Both the position numbers and the translations under genes were made by a program. A stretch of DNA of 64,000 bases from CBDBIG01 sp965205845 [NCBI: bacterium]. GTDB taxonomy: Bacteria; SAR324. The stretch is from NCBI GenBank assembly GCA_965205845.1, contig CBDBIG010000003.1, forward strand, positions 1 through 64,000, written 5' to 3'. The notes under the pieces are model-generated. The model was given only the letters and a program-made list of their open reading frames with translations, was not told where the DNA came from and did no database searches. Below, in pieces: positions 51,888 through 61,945 of the stretch (position 1 is the first letter of the stretch; the number at the start of each line of letters is the position of its first letter).

Positions 51888-53525
51888 ATGTGTACTTCTT
51901 TTGCTGCGTGGTTGAGACAAAAATGCAAAGCCATACTGGTTTTTAGTGTGTGCGCAGCGCACATGTTGGCATTTTATGCGCCTACATCCCCGGGGCAAAC
52001 CACGACCCCTGAGGATGTGAACGCGCTTTTAGACGATCTAGGCGATCTTGAACAAGAGGTCTTCATTGCCCCCCCCCAAAAAACGGAACGCTCCTTTAGC
52101 GACATCGTATTTGAGGATTTTTCAGGGCAACTTGGCTTCAGCCGTGTTGCGGGGGACATTCAACGCGAAAGCCAGTTTTTTGACCTGAACTACAATGTAG
52201 GCCCTGAATGGCTCCGCCTGGGGTTACGGGGCCGAGTCAGTAAAACCAGCATCACCTACACCCTTAAACTCCGCAATACTTTGGGGGGCATCCATCAAAC
52301 GGAGCCCTTCACCCTTTCAAATACCCTCACCGATTCCCAATCGGAGTTTGCGGAAGCCTACTTGCAATCGCGCCTGGGACCCTTATTGTTGCGTGTGGGG
52401 AAGCAAACCATTGTCCTGGGGCAGTTTGACCTGTTCTCCCCAATTGACTTTGCACTCCCCTTGCGTTCGGGTGCCTCAGGAGGGGGGAATTTGAGCAAGG
52501 TCGACAACCGCCTTCCGCAAAACGCTGCCAGTCTAGCGTGGTTTGTGTTGCCCTGGATGGAGCTCCAATACCATTACTTCCCCAAACTGGAGGTTGATCC
52601 CTTTTTGGAGCAGATTTTTTTGAGCCAAAAAACCCAATTGAGCTACACATCAGCCTCGACGTCCCCAACAGGGTTCGAGGCAAAACAAACCGACATCCGT
52701 ATCCAAAAACCCAGCCCAGAAAAAGAGCAGCAAACCGTATCGCGCCTTTTGTTTTACCCTTCGTGGGGGGTCTTTGGTTTTACCTACTACAAGGGGTACG
52801 ATACCAATGATGTTAAGAACGTGGGCACCTTAAACAGGTTATCAAATGGCACGGATTATGTCGATTTCCACGAAATACACCCTCAAGTTGTTGCGCGGGA
52901 AACCCGCGGGTTTGAAATGGCTGTGCGCTCAGGCAAATGGACATGGAAACTGGAGGTGACACGTTCCCCTAGCCTTCAAGACATCGGTGGTTTTTTTGAC
53001 CGCCAATACTCAGTGGTGGCCTCTGATCCCCGTCGGGATGAATTTCTCGATTGGGTACGCACACAAAATGACAACAAACTCTACCTTGAAGTCGAGGAAA
53101 CCCTTGGGGCCTTTGGTGTTGATGCAGAACCAGGACGCTGGAGAATTAACCTAGCAATCTATGCGTTTAGTGAAAAATACGCGCCAGGACAAGAACGTGG
53201 ACGAGAACTGGATGACGCTGTATTCGGTGAGCAATCAACCACGGGTTCCGTTGTTGTGTTCCCGAGTTTAAACGTTTCGCGCTACGTAGGGAAAGACCAA
53301 GAGGCCTTTTGGGGTGTTGCCCTCGGTATTGTGAATGCGGGGCAAGGGGGTATTGTTTACTTTAACCAGCTGGTTTTTGATGGCCGATTGCGCTGGGGTG
53401 TTGCCCTGGAAGTTGTCGAATATTTTAACGACTTTGCCCTTGATGAAGCCGCGCCCAGCAATAACTATGAACGCGAAACAGAGACCGCAGTGGGCTTGCG
53501 CTATGGCATGGCATACCTGTTTTAA
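51888..53525 (+). CDS. outer-membrane beta-barrel protein of a lipid-export operon
   Basis: A 545-residue protein with a signal peptide (AILVFSVCAAHMLAFYAPTSPGQ). The mature part is rich in alternating strands, for example WLRLGLRGRVSKTSITYTLKLRN and LLLRVGKQTIVLGQFDLFSP, ending in a strand-final Phe (GLRYGMAYLF), as for outer-membrane barrels. The DLFSPIDFALP-type motif and context resemble DUF1302-type barrels. It lies between the LolA-like and MMPL genes. Confidence 0.8.
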   Translation: MCTSFAAWLRQKCKAILVFSVCAAHMLAFYAPTSPGQTTTPEDVNALLDDLGDLEQEVFIAPPQKTERSFSDIVFEDFSGQLGFSRVAGDIQRESQFFDLNYNVGPEWLRLGLRGRVSKTSITYTLKLRNTLGGIHQTEPFTLSNTLTDSQSEFAEAYLQSRLGPLLLRVGKQTIVLGQFDLFSPIDFALPLRSGASGGGNLSKVDNRLPQNAASLAWFVLPWMELQYHYFPKLEVDPFLEQIFLSQKTQLSYTSASTSPTGFEAKQTDIRIQKPSPEKEQQTVSRLLFYPSWGVFGFTYYKGYDTNDVKNVGTLNRLSNGTDYVDFHEIHPQVVARETRGFEMAVRSGKWTWKLEVTRSPSLQDIGGFFDRQYSVVASDPRRDEFLDWVRTQNDNKLYLEVEETLGAFGVDAEPGRWRINLAIYAFSEKYAPGQERGRELDDAVFGEQSTTGSVVVFPSLNVSRYVGKDQEAFWGVALGIVNAGQGGIVYFNQLVFDGRLRWGVALEVVEYFNDFALDEAAPSNNYERETETAVGLRYGMAYLF

Positions 53526-53557
53526 AACGAAACACGTTTTGTGATAAGCCCCTTTTT

Positions 53558-55897
53558 ATGATGCCCTGTGCCGAGCACAGCATCTCCATTATCCGCTCGA
53601 GGTTCAAGCATAAACACCCCATGTCACGCGTGTTTCTTTTTGTTTTTTACACTGCCATTGCAGCCTCCCTTGCTTGGCAGGCCACCAAAACTACGTTTAA
53701 CAACGATGATTGGTTACCACCTCACCACCCCATTCAAAAAACGAAGGATTATTTAGAGAAAGAGTTTGCCCCAGGGCAGGATCTATCGGTAATGATTACC
53801 CTTCCCCGAGGCTTAAGTTTGTTTGATAACAGCGTGTTGCATCACCTTGGGAGCATTGATGAACGTATTAAAGACCTTGACGGTGTGCAAGAGGTGCGCA
53901 GCCCTCTTGAAGCCACCACCATCTTGCGTACAGGCGAGACACTGCAAAACGAAACCTTTGCAGAGGCTCTTAAAAAAGGGCACTTTAAGAATATTGCAGC
54001 CTACCGTAAAGAATTCGCAGCCAGCGTTTATCATGGGCGTTTGGCATCCAAAAATTACCAGCACATTCTCATCAACATTACCTTAAAACCTGTTGAACAA
54101 AACAAAATTTTTGCTTTGCGCGGCCGTGTCATTGAAGCGGTGCGAGGCATTATGCAAAGCAATGGGTTTTTTAAACAATGGCAGTTTACGGGTGAAGGCT
54201 GGTTGTTTCAGCAATTGGACGAAGGGAGCCGCGACAATCTCCGCTTGTTTGTGCCTTTGGGGGCGGTCGTGGCGGTGCTATTTTTGTTGTTGATCATGAA
54301 CAGCTTTCCCAAAGCCAGTTTGGTGCTGTTTAGCACCTTTATTTCCATGTTCAGTGCCCTTGCACTGATGGTGTGGCAAGGTCACCACCTAACCTTGGTG
54401 GGGGTGACCTTGCCATTGTTCATGATGGCCATTGCTTTGGCTGACTCGATACACATTATCAACCGCTGGGACCTGGCCTTGCAACAAGGTCTTTGCGCCT
54501 CGGACGCCATCAAATACACCATGCGGCACACCTGGTTACCTTGTCTGATGACCTCCGTCACCACCGCCGTTGGCTTTGGATCTTTTGGACTGAGCGAACT
54601 TATTCCGCTAAGCCAAATGGGGCAAAGTGCTTTTGGAGCGATTATTGCCTCATATTTAATTGTAATTGGCTGCAACTGGCTGGGCTTGTGGGTCCTCAAA
54701 CCGATGCCCAGTCAAGGGTGGCAGCCCATTGAAAACGTGCATAAATGGGCCTCCAAGACCTGCCACACACTAAGCATGCAGCATCCGGGCAAGGTGATGC
54801 TGGGATTTGGATTGATAGGCCTGGTTGCCCTTGGGGCTCTTGTTACCCGCATTCACTTTGAAACCAATTTTTTGGATGTCTTTTTTTTAAAAAACAGCCC
54901 CACCTACCAAGGTTTTTCCGAGGTAGATCGGCATTTGGGTGGATCGGGTTCGCTCGACCTTATTTTTAAAGACCCTCAGCGCGATGCCTATAAAAACCCC
55001 AAAGTTTTGCACGCTTTAAGCGTGCTCCAAACCGAGTTGCTTCAAGATGACGAGGTTTATCACGCCATTTCCTATCGCGAGCCCGTACACCTAGCGTTTC
55101 GCCGTTTTACCAGCGATGATGCCAGCCTGCCCAATAACCTCCCTGCATTAGCGCAAACCCTGCTCTTTTTGGAATTTTCTCGCGGCGCACAGAGCAAAGA
55201 TGTGCTCTCACCATATGTTGATTTTTACTACCAAAATGCGCGCTTGCATTTGCAAACCCCAAACCTCAATTCAACAGCCACGGGTAACATTATCGAGCGC
55301 ATTCAAGCGGTGTTGCAACGTCAAGGGCATCCGCAACCTTTGTGGGCGGGTTTGAATGCCTATTTTCACGCCATGAGCAGCGTGGTGTTGCACTCACAAG
55401 TACAAAGCACCTCGATTACCCTCGGGGTGATTGGCGTGCTGTTTTTATGTGTTTTTGGGTTTAGGCTAGGGGTGTTGGGCTGGCTTTCTAACGTGTATAT
55501 TGCCTTGCTCACGGGGGGGGTTATCAGCCTGCTTAACATCCCTTTCGATTTTGCGAGCGTGCTTATTATTGCCGTTACCTTTGGCATTGTGGTCGACGAC
55601 ACCATTCACTTTGTACATGCCTTTCACGGTGCTAGCCAAAGCAGCCCTAATGCCAACGTGGTGGTGTGGTCGAGGCAGGCCCTTAACGCCCTTTCAAGGC
55701 CTTTGGTGTACACCACCCTTATTTTCTTCTTGGCCTTTGCCGTCCAATTGGTATCAGACTTTGTGGTGCTGTTAAAGTTAGGATCTTTTTCGATTTTCGC
55801 TATTTTTTCTGCCCTTGTAACCGACCTGCTATTGGTGCCAGCCTCGTTTCGCTTATGGGAGAATGTACACGATTCGCGTAAAAAAGCCCACGCTTAA
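53558..55897 (+). CDS. MMPL/RND family exporter
   Basis: A 779-residue inner-membrane transporter with about 12 helices and two large periplasmic loops. Features: DDWLPPHHPIQKTKDYLEKEFAPGQDLSVMI, the sterol-sensing-like helix block (LTLVGVTLPLFMMAIALADSIH), MRHTWLPCLMTSVTTAVGFGSF and a second block VTFGIVVDDTIHFVHAFHGA. The Asp pairs in ADSIH and VDDTIH are the proton-relay-like residues. It starts 32 bases after the barrel gene and is likely co-transcribed. Confidence 0.92.
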   Translation: MMPCAEHSISIIRSRFKHKHPMSRVFLFVFYTAIAASLAWQATKTTFNNDDWLPPHHPIQKTKDYLEKEFAPGQDLSVMITLPRGLSLFDNSVLHHLGSIDERIKDLDGVQEVRSPLEATTILRTGETLQNETFAEALKKGHFKNIAAYRKEFAASVYHGRLASKNYQHILINITLKPVEQNKIFALRGRVIEAVRGIMQSNGFFKQWQFTGEGWLFQQLDEGSRDNLRLFVPLGAVVAVLFLLLIMNSFPKASLVLFSTFISMFSALALMVWQGHHLTLVGVTLPLFMMAIALADSIHIINRWDLALQQGLCASDAIKYTMRHTWLPCLMTSVTTAVGFGSFGLSELIPLSQMGQSAFGAIIASYLIVIGCNWLGLWVLKPMPSQGWQPIENVHKWASKTCHTLSMQHPGKVMLGFGLIGLVALGALVTRIHFETNFLDVFFLKNSPTYQGFSEVDRHLGGSGSLDLIFKDPQRDAYKNPKVLHALSVLQTELLQDDEVYHAISYREPVHLAFRRFTSDDASLPNNLPALAQTLLFLEFSRGAQSKDVLSPYVDFYYQNARLHLQTPNLNSTATGNIIERIQAVLQRQGHPQPLWAGLNAYFHAMSSVVLHSQVQSTSITLGVIGVLFLCVFGFRLGVLGWLSNVYIALLTGGVISLLNIPFDFASVLIIAVTFGIVVDDTIHFVHAFHGASQSSPNANVVVWSRQALNALSRPLVYTTLIFFLAFAVQLVSDFVVLLKLGSFSIFAIFSALVTDLLLVPASFRLWENVHDSRKKAHA

Positions 55898-55922
55898 AAC
55901 AACCCCCGTGAGGCAACCCTTT

Positions 55923-56903
55923 CTAAAAAGCCTTGATAAACGCTTGGATAAACGCCTGTAATTGGGTGGGAGGTAACTGGGCAATCCCTGCTGCGCCTGC
56001 CCGTCCACCACCGCTGGGAAACGCCGCCGCGAGGGTGTTGGCTCCATAGGGGTTTTGTAGTGGCGCACGCACGCTAAAGCGCCAACTACCATCGCGATTT
56101 GGCACGCCCAAGGCAATCGCCTTGTGTGGCATGGCTTGGGCTTGTTGGTTTGCAAACACCCCCATTACCCGCCGCGCCCAGGGTTTTGCGGGCAGCAACC
56201 ACGTGATGGCACGGTGATCACCCGTGTTGTCTGCCCACAATACGGGTTTTGTTGCATTGGCCAGGGCGAGGTCTTTGGACAAGCCTGTACGTAGGGTGTG
56301 AAGCATTTGGCTGTTGGTAGGGTTGGCTATAAAGTCAAAAGGGCTGGCATAAGGACGAAGCATGCGTGCCAAACGGGCGGGATGAAAAAACAAATCCTCT
56401 AAATTTTCACCATAGCCATTGTAATTGAGTAATTGACCAAGTTCTTGTAGGCTGTTGTTTTGTGTAGCGTTGAGGCTAAAATGGCTTAGCACCCCCTTGG
56501 CAGAAGCAGGCATGTTGTCTCCAAAAGCACCCACCGCAGCCCATAGCCCATAAGTTCCTTGCAACTGTGCATTCACAAGCAAACTGGTACAAACGTGGGG
56601 GTCAAAGTGAATGCGGGTGGTAAGATTAGGGTGCTGAGGCAACTGGGTGGCTTGGTGGTGGTCGCTGTAAAAAATGCGCACACCTTGAGCAAGCAAACGG
56701 GTGACCGCCTGGGCATTGGCATCAAAAGAAATATCCAATACATTGAGGATGGTATTGGTGGGTAGCACGAGCCCGTGCAATAGGTTGATGTGGCGTTTAA
56801 CCCCAGTGACCAAAAGGCTCGGTTGGGGGTCGTGCAAGTGCAACTGCTGCAGGGCGCACAGGCCATCGGCATCGCCATTAAACACATCCACTTGCATAGG
56901 CAT
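55923..56903 (-). CDS. DHH-family phosphoesterase-like protein
   Basis: A 326-residue protein with DHH-type metal motifs: FNGDADGLCALQQL, LNVLDISFDANA, YSDHHQAT and a late GGGRAGAAGIAQLP that fits the DHHA1-type substrate loop. It probably hydrolyses a small phosphate ester or cyclic dinucleotide; the substrate cannot be told. It is on the minus strand and converges with the MMPL gene, 25 bases between stops. Confidence 0.8.
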   Translation of the reverse strand: MPMQVDVFNGDADGLCALQQLHLHDPQPSLLVTGVKRHINLLHGLVLPTNTILNVLDISFDANAQAVTRLLAQGVRIFYSDHHQATQLPQHPNLTTRIHFDPHVCTSLLVNAQLQGTYGLWAAVGAFGDNMPASAKGVLSHFSLNATQNNSLQELGQLLNYNGYGENLEDLFFHPARLARMLRPYASPFDFIANPTNSQMLHTLRTGLSKDLALANATKPVLWADNTGDHRAITWLLPAKPWARRVMGVFANQQAQAMPHKAIALGVPNRDGSWRFSVRAPLQNPYGANTLAAAFPSGGGRAGAAGIAQLPPTQLQAFIQAFIKAF

Positions 56904-56981
56904 TCAATTTTGCGTCAACTCCCATCCAAACGAGGCTTGCAAAAGGACTAACGTGAAAAGAACGCGTGTGCCCAATATAAA

Positions 56982-57295
56982 GGCCCTCATTCTATCATGG
57001 CTATTTAGCGGAAAAAAGGGGGAAGCAAGATTGAATCAACGCTATAGCCGATACCATCCGTGCGTGCAAACGTGCAAAACCATTTTGCACAATACGAGCC
57101 ATTTGGATCAAACCATCCGTGCAGCCCAACGCCATGAACTTAAAGGGCCCCATTCGATCACGGCTATTTGCAGAAAAAAGGGGGAAACAAAATTGAATCA
57201 ACGCTATGTCGATACCGTACGTGCGTGCAAAACCATTTTACACAATACGAGCCATTTGGATCAAACCATCAGTGCAGCCCAACGCCATGAACTTA
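56982..57295. repeat. ~160-bp direct duplication
   Basis: Copy A (56982 to 57142) and copy B (57144 to 57295) share the word pairs GGCTATTTAGCGGAAAA with GGCTATTTGCAGAAAA, and TTGAATCAACGCTAT up to CATGAACTTAA. Copy A has nine extra bases (a repeat of GTGCAAAC). Both encode ACKTILHNTSHLDQTI-like peptide in the same frame. This is a 5' gene duplication, unlike the 3' ones elsewhere. Confidence 0.88.
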
Positions 57296-57393
57296 ACCGA
57301 CTGTTTGCCGCTTTGCAGCAAGATGTCGCACGATTTTTAACGGCCGAGGAAGATATGGGCCTTTGGGTGGGAGAAGAACTCTCGCAGTCGTAA
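57193..57393 (+). CDS. 66-residue helical protein, upstream half duplicated
   Basis: TTG 57193 is preceded by AAGGGGG. The product reads NQRYVDTVRACKTILHNTSH then LDQTISAAQRHELNRLFAAL and LTAEEDMGLWVGEELSQS. Copy A upstream keeps the same frame open, so a longer ~120-residue form from TTG 57031 is possible. I do not recognise the family. Confidence 0.5.
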   Translation: MNQRYVDTVRACKTILHNTSHLDQTISAAQRHELNRLFAALQQDVARFLTAEEDMGLWVGEELSQS

Positions 57394-57519
57394 AGGGTCG
57401 TTTTTGTACCCAATTTGCCGAGGGCAGAGAACTGCCAAGCAAATGTGGTGCCTTCCTTAAAGCATCCACAAAACCCCGTTTGTTCAAAAAAACCCTAGCC
57501 AAAATGCCGCGTAAAAACC

Positions 57520-60500
57520 ATGTTATTCTCACTTGAACGCCTGTTAGTATTGTGTGTGATGGGCATGTGGCTGACGCTGAGCGCATTGAGGGCGAACACG
57601 GCCTTTGCCCAAGCCTCCATTCCCCAACCAAACCCGGTGCCTGCCCTTTCAACAAAAGACCGAGCGCGTATCGCACAGATGGTGCGTTTGCGTGAACACT
57701 TATCTGTGCAAGCAAACAACTTGCTCCAAGAGGCTTTGCAAGAACACAGTGAAGAAATACCCCAGACCCCAGGCCAACAGGGCGTCCCACAGCGCATCGA
57801 GGCAGCGGTGCTATTGGCGTGGAATTTGTACGCCAAAGGGGAAGTCGAACTGGCATTGAACACGCTCGAAGAAACCCTTGCACTACATGCCTATGACCCT
57901 TTAGCACCCTTTGTTGCCCTACAAACATGGCCCTTGTGGCAAGCCAGCCAGCACCAAAACCGTGGCATAGAATGGACAGAATGGATCTCAGCCAATTACC
58001 CCCAAACACCCTACCTTGGGGCCTTGTACACCTGGGTAGCAAAAACGCTATTAAGCCAGCAGCGCACTACAGCAGCCCAACAAATCATCCAAAAAGCGTT
58101 GGTTTTGCAGGATCTCCATGCTGATACCAGCGCGCATTTGCAGCTCTTGCATGCCATTGTTCTGGCAATGCAAGGGCAAAACGGCTGGCAGGCATTATTA
58201 CAGGGTTTGTTAGCCAAAGTTCCTTGGCCCGAAAAAGAACGCGCATTGTGGCTGGTAGCCTGGCAGGAACGCAGCCGCCTTGGGCACAATGCCATGCTTC
58301 AAGCGTTGCGTCAGCGCGTGGAGCAATTGCCCACCAACACGACCCAGGGAAGCGAACATCGTGCAGCACTAAGCCACTTTATTGAGGCACGGTTTGCAGC
58401 ATGGCAAACTCCCAAAGCCTTACAACGTGCTATTTTATACCAGCAGTCGTACGCTGCCAGTGCAGCCCCTCCCCATGCGCGTGCATTAAGTGCACTTCGC
58501 CAGGCCGATTTACTCATTTTGGCCAAAAAACCCAAACGAGCACGCCAAGCTTTGCAAGCAGCCATTCAGCACCAACCCAATTTGCATAAAACCCCCGCAG
58601 CAGTACGCGTGCAAGCCCTTATTTTGGCAACACAAGGCCAATTAAGCGAGGCCATTTTGCTCTTACAAGGTGCTATTGTTGCCCCCAGTTATTCCCGTGC
58701 CAAGGGGGATAATTCTATTTTTTGGACCCCGCAAACCCTTGGGCACGCTGCACTTTTTGAGCAAGATACCTTGCGCTTACGCCAAGAGATGGCAAACTTG
58801 CTACGCCGCCAAGGGCAATGTACAAAAGCGTTGGCCGTGTTAGGCAGCCAAACGGCAAAACAGCCTGCCTTAAGAAATCACCCCAAAGCCGAGGCCGATG
58901 TGCGCGAATTGGCCGCTTGGAATGAGGTTTTATGCTTGAGCCAAGCCAAGCATTGGCAAAAAGCAGCGCAAATTTTGACTCCCCTCATTGAGCATTCCCC
59001 GCTGGGAGCCGATGCGACCTATTTGGCTTTAAATATTCAATGGCAAGCAGGGCATTTGAAGCCCATGCAAACCTTGTTACAAAAATTGCTGGCTCAAAAA
59101 ACCCTCGCCTACAACGGGGCCGTTGCCTCTTGGCAAGGGGTGATCGCAGCCCAGCAACAAAGATACCCGCAAGCCTTGTCTCATTTGAATCATGCGTTGA
59201 CACATACACCCAAAAATTGGGGCGGGCATGCTGCTGTGCAATATTATATTGGCATGATGCAGCGGGAGTTGGGGCAAGTGCAAAAAGCCGAGCAGCATTT
59301 TTTGGTGGCCGTGGAAGCCTTGCCATTGAAGACAAGCGCTGCTTTGCCAAGCAATACCCTTGCACCATGGACACCTACAGCGGAAGAAAACCAACACGCA
59401 AAGCAAAGTGCCTTAAAAGTACTCATCGCAAGATTCCTCGAACAAAACAACACCCCCCAAGCACTGGCATTGCTTCAACGACAAATCAACCGTTGGCATG
59501 GGCCTCTTCAGCAGCAGTTGCTATTGCATTTGCGCCAGCAAGTCTACCTGAGCATGCTCAAGGTGGCCAGCAAACAGACCAAGCCTAAAAAAACCTTGCT
59601 GCGTAGCTTGCGCACCAAGGCAAAAAACGATGGCATATTATCTCAGCGCATGCAGCAATTGGATAAGGCCCTAAGACCTTTGGAGGCGCTCATTTTACCA
59701 TGGTCTCCCAAAACGCAGCGTGCTGTTGCAGAGCAAGCTTTACAACGTTGGCAAAAGATACAACAAAGCCAAGGTCTCACCTTGGGCAAGAAGCGTGGCA
59801 AGCGCAAAACAAAGTGGTTTCAAACCATGCAAACCGCTTTGCGCACGGCAGCATCAACCCGCTTGGGCGAAAAATTGCAACAAATTCCCCTCGAAAGCAT
59901 TGGCGAGGCCACCCCCGCTTTGCTTGGTTTGCACCGTCAGGCCTTAGGGTATCTTGCGATAGATCAGCAAACACTGCGCCACCAACTTACCCTTCGCATG
60001 CAGCAATGGCTTCGAACATCTCCCGATGCCAATCAAGAATTGGCACAGTTGTGGCACAAAATACAGCCCGATGCTTTTGCCCCCCAGCAAGCCGTTGCCA
60101 TTCGTCAACATCAAGCCACAGCGCAACTACAGTGGGGTAAAAGCCTTGCACAGCATGCTGCAAAAAAGCAGCAATTGGCACAAAAAGCCACACGCAAGCA
60201 CAAGAAGCGTTACCAAAAACAAGCGCATGCGTTGGCCCTAAAAGCTGCCAAAGCCTATGTGCAAGGGTTTGATTCGTTGTTTTTGAACCCTGAAAACCCC
60301 AGTAAAACCGCGCATGTCAACCCAACCCTTTTTGCTTTGGCGCAACAGCTGGGCAGCCAACTCATTGCCCTACCCCCACAACAAGCCTCATTGATGTATG
60401 CTGCCAGGTGGCAAGAAACCTTGCTCCGCCATGCTCTACCTGCTGAACAACGCGCACTTAAAGATCAACTTGCCTGGGTTTACCTGACATGGGCTAAAAT

Positions 60501-61266
60501 TGCACGTATGCAAAAGCAAGCAAAACCCGCTTGTGGGCGATCAAGGTACGCCCTGGAGCGGGTGGACAAAACGCGTTGGGAGTTCCAACTGCAAGCATTG
60601 GCCGTGTGGCAATGGGGAATTGAGCAACGCTGCGCTCGCCCAAAGGTCACCACCAAATCCGGAAAAAAGCGCACGTCTAAACGCGCAAAAAAAATACCCT
60701 CGCCCATCGTTGCGCCCAATGTAGAACAAGAAAATGCGTGGCAGAAAACCCACTGGAATGCTCTAATTCATGGCTATCAAAATGCCTACAACCACATACC
60801 GTTGGGCTTACAATACACATTGCAACGTCGCACAGCGGCATTGACGGTAGGGCAGTTGCTGTTACAACACAGGCAGCAAGGGAAAAAAGCCCAGCCATGG
60901 CTCATTCTGGCAAGCGCAAAACACAGCGACAATATTGCCTTGCGCTCAGGATATTTGCAGGCAAATTGGCTAGCCAAAACTGGGCAAAACGCCAAAGCCA
61001 TTGCCACCTTGCAAGCGATGATTGCACGCCCAGGGGCTAAGGAATCCATTTGGCACCTGCCCTTACAGCATCAACTAGCTCTGCTATACCACCAGCAAGA
61101 GGCGTGGAAAAAAGCCCTGAGATACTACCGTTTGGTTGCAGCCAAAAAAGGTAAAAAACCCTATGCTCCCTTTGCCACCTTCATTAAAAATGCCCAGCAA
61201 CAAGCAACGCGGATTGCTTTGCATCTCAAATTTGGCGGTGGGAAAGGATCACCCACAACCAAGTAA
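57520..61266 (+). CDS. giant TPR-rich secreted protein
   Basis: 1,248 residues. A signal peptide (LLVLCVMGMWLTLSALRANTAFAQA) is followed by degenerate TPR helices across most of the length, with clear ones such as AAVLLAWNLYAKGEVELALNTLEETLALHAYDP, SEAILLLQGAIVAPSYSRAKG and GHAAVQYYIGMMQRELGQVQKAEQHFLVAVEALP. It is rich in Gln, Ala, Leu and Lys. No enzymatic domain is visible; likely a periplasmic scaffold. The start ATG has no strong ribosome site. Confidence 0.75.
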   Translation: MLFSLERLLVLCVMGMWLTLSALRANTAFAQASIPQPNPVPALSTKDRARIAQMVRLREHLSVQANNLLQEALQEHSEEIPQTPGQQGVPQRIEAAVLLAWNLYAKGEVELALNTLEETLALHAYDPLAPFVALQTWPLWQASQHQNRGIEWTEWISANYPQTPYLGALYTWVAKTLLSQQRTTAAQQIIQKALVLQDLHADTSAHLQLLHAIVLAMQGQNGWQALLQGLLAKVPWPEKERALWLVAWQERSRLGHNAMLQALRQRVEQLPTNTTQGSEHRAALSHFIEARFAAWQTPKALQRAILYQQSYAASAAPPHARALSALRQADLLILAKKPKRARQALQAAIQHQPNLHKTPAAVRVQALILATQGQLSEAILLLQGAIVAPSYSRAKGDNSIFWTPQTLGHAALFEQDTLRLRQEMANLLRRQGQCTKALAVLGSQTAKQPALRNHPKAEADVRELAAWNEVLCLSQAKHWQKAAQILTPLIEHSPLGADATYLALNIQWQAGHLKPMQTLLQKLLAQKTLAYNGAVASWQGVIAAQQQRYPQALSHLNHALTHTPKNWGGHAAVQYYIGMMQRELGQVQKAEQHFLVAVEALPLKTSAALPSNTLAPWTPTAEENQHAKQSALKVLIARFLEQNNTPQALALLQRQINRWHGPLQQQLLLHLRQQVYLSMLKVASKQTKPKKTLLRSLRTKAKNDGILSQRMQQLDKALRPLEALILPWSPKTQRAVAEQALQRWQKIQQSQGLTLGKKRGKRKTKWFQTMQTALRTAASTRLGEKLQQIPLESIGEATPALLGLHRQALGYLAIDQQTLRHQLTLRMQQWLRTSPDANQELAQLWHKIQPDAFAPQQAVAIRQHQATAQLQWGKSLAQHAAKKQQLAQKATRKHKKRYQKQAHALALKAAKAYVQGFDSLFLNPENPSKTAHVNPTLFALAQQLGSQLIALPPQQASLMYAARWQETLLRHALPAEQRALKDQLAWVYLTWAKIARMQKQAKPACGRSRYALERVDKTRWEFQLQALAVWQWGIEQRCARPKVTTKSGKKRTSKRAKKIPSPIVAPNVEQENAWQKTHWNALIHGYQNAYNHIPLGLQYTLQRRTAALTVGQLLLQHRQQGKKAQPWLILASAKHSDNIALRSGYLQANWLAKTGQNAKAIATLQAMIARPGAKESIWHLPLQHQLALLYHQQEAWKKALRYYRLVAAKKGKKPYAPFATFIKNAQQQATRIALHLKFGGGKGSPTTK

Positions 61267-61945
61267 CCCCCATCTCAAAAAAACACCAAGGCTCTCCTTT
61301 CCAACGCTCATCATGGCAGCCCACCTCTACGCCTAAAAACTGTGATGAATCGGGTTTGCGCCCAGCAGCAAAACCGTTGGATGCCGTTAAACCATGTGTT
61401 CTAGCCGGGGCGTTTTTAAGGTAATGTAGAGTTGGGGCTGGTTTTGTTCTCCTTTTGCCCACCGATGTTCACGTACAGAAAAAACCCATAATCGGATGGA
61501 TTTCGTGGTTTTTAGAGGTGTTTATACTTTTTGAGGAAGGAGGCCATGCACCATGGGGTGCCCACTGCCAAATCACCCTGCCATGGATTATTAAAGGGTT
61601 TGAGTGCCCGAGCGTTTTTTCCCAGGGGATACCAACCCGCGGGGCGAGCGGTAGGCGGGTTTTCTTTGGCAATAGCCATTGACGCCTGCCTTTTTGCTTG
61701 CTTATGATGGGGGTCAGTCTTTTTTAGCGATGGTGCAAGCGTGGTGCCGGTTTGCCTATAGCGTAACTAAAAATGCGTGCAGCCCGTACACTTTGCTCTT
61801 GTCTTTGTCATTGCCAATTGTTTTACAGCTAAGTTTTGCTGCCGCGCACCTTTTTGGCAGGAACCATGCTGCTGCGAGCAAGGCACCCATTTTGTGTAAT
61901 AAGCCTCCCCATACAATGCCCAATACCGCCATACAAAGGTTTGCC
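61267..61945. other. intergenic region, nothing recognised
   Basis: A 679-base gap between the TPR gene and larE. Short frames exist in several directions, but none has protein-like composition, a family match or a ribosome site. No clear promoter, terminator or repeat was seen. Confidence 0.5.

Noticed and set aside
61679-61945. Upstream extension of larE by 89 codons
   Set aside because: The added part does not resemble LarE, and a better start with AAAGG is at 61946.
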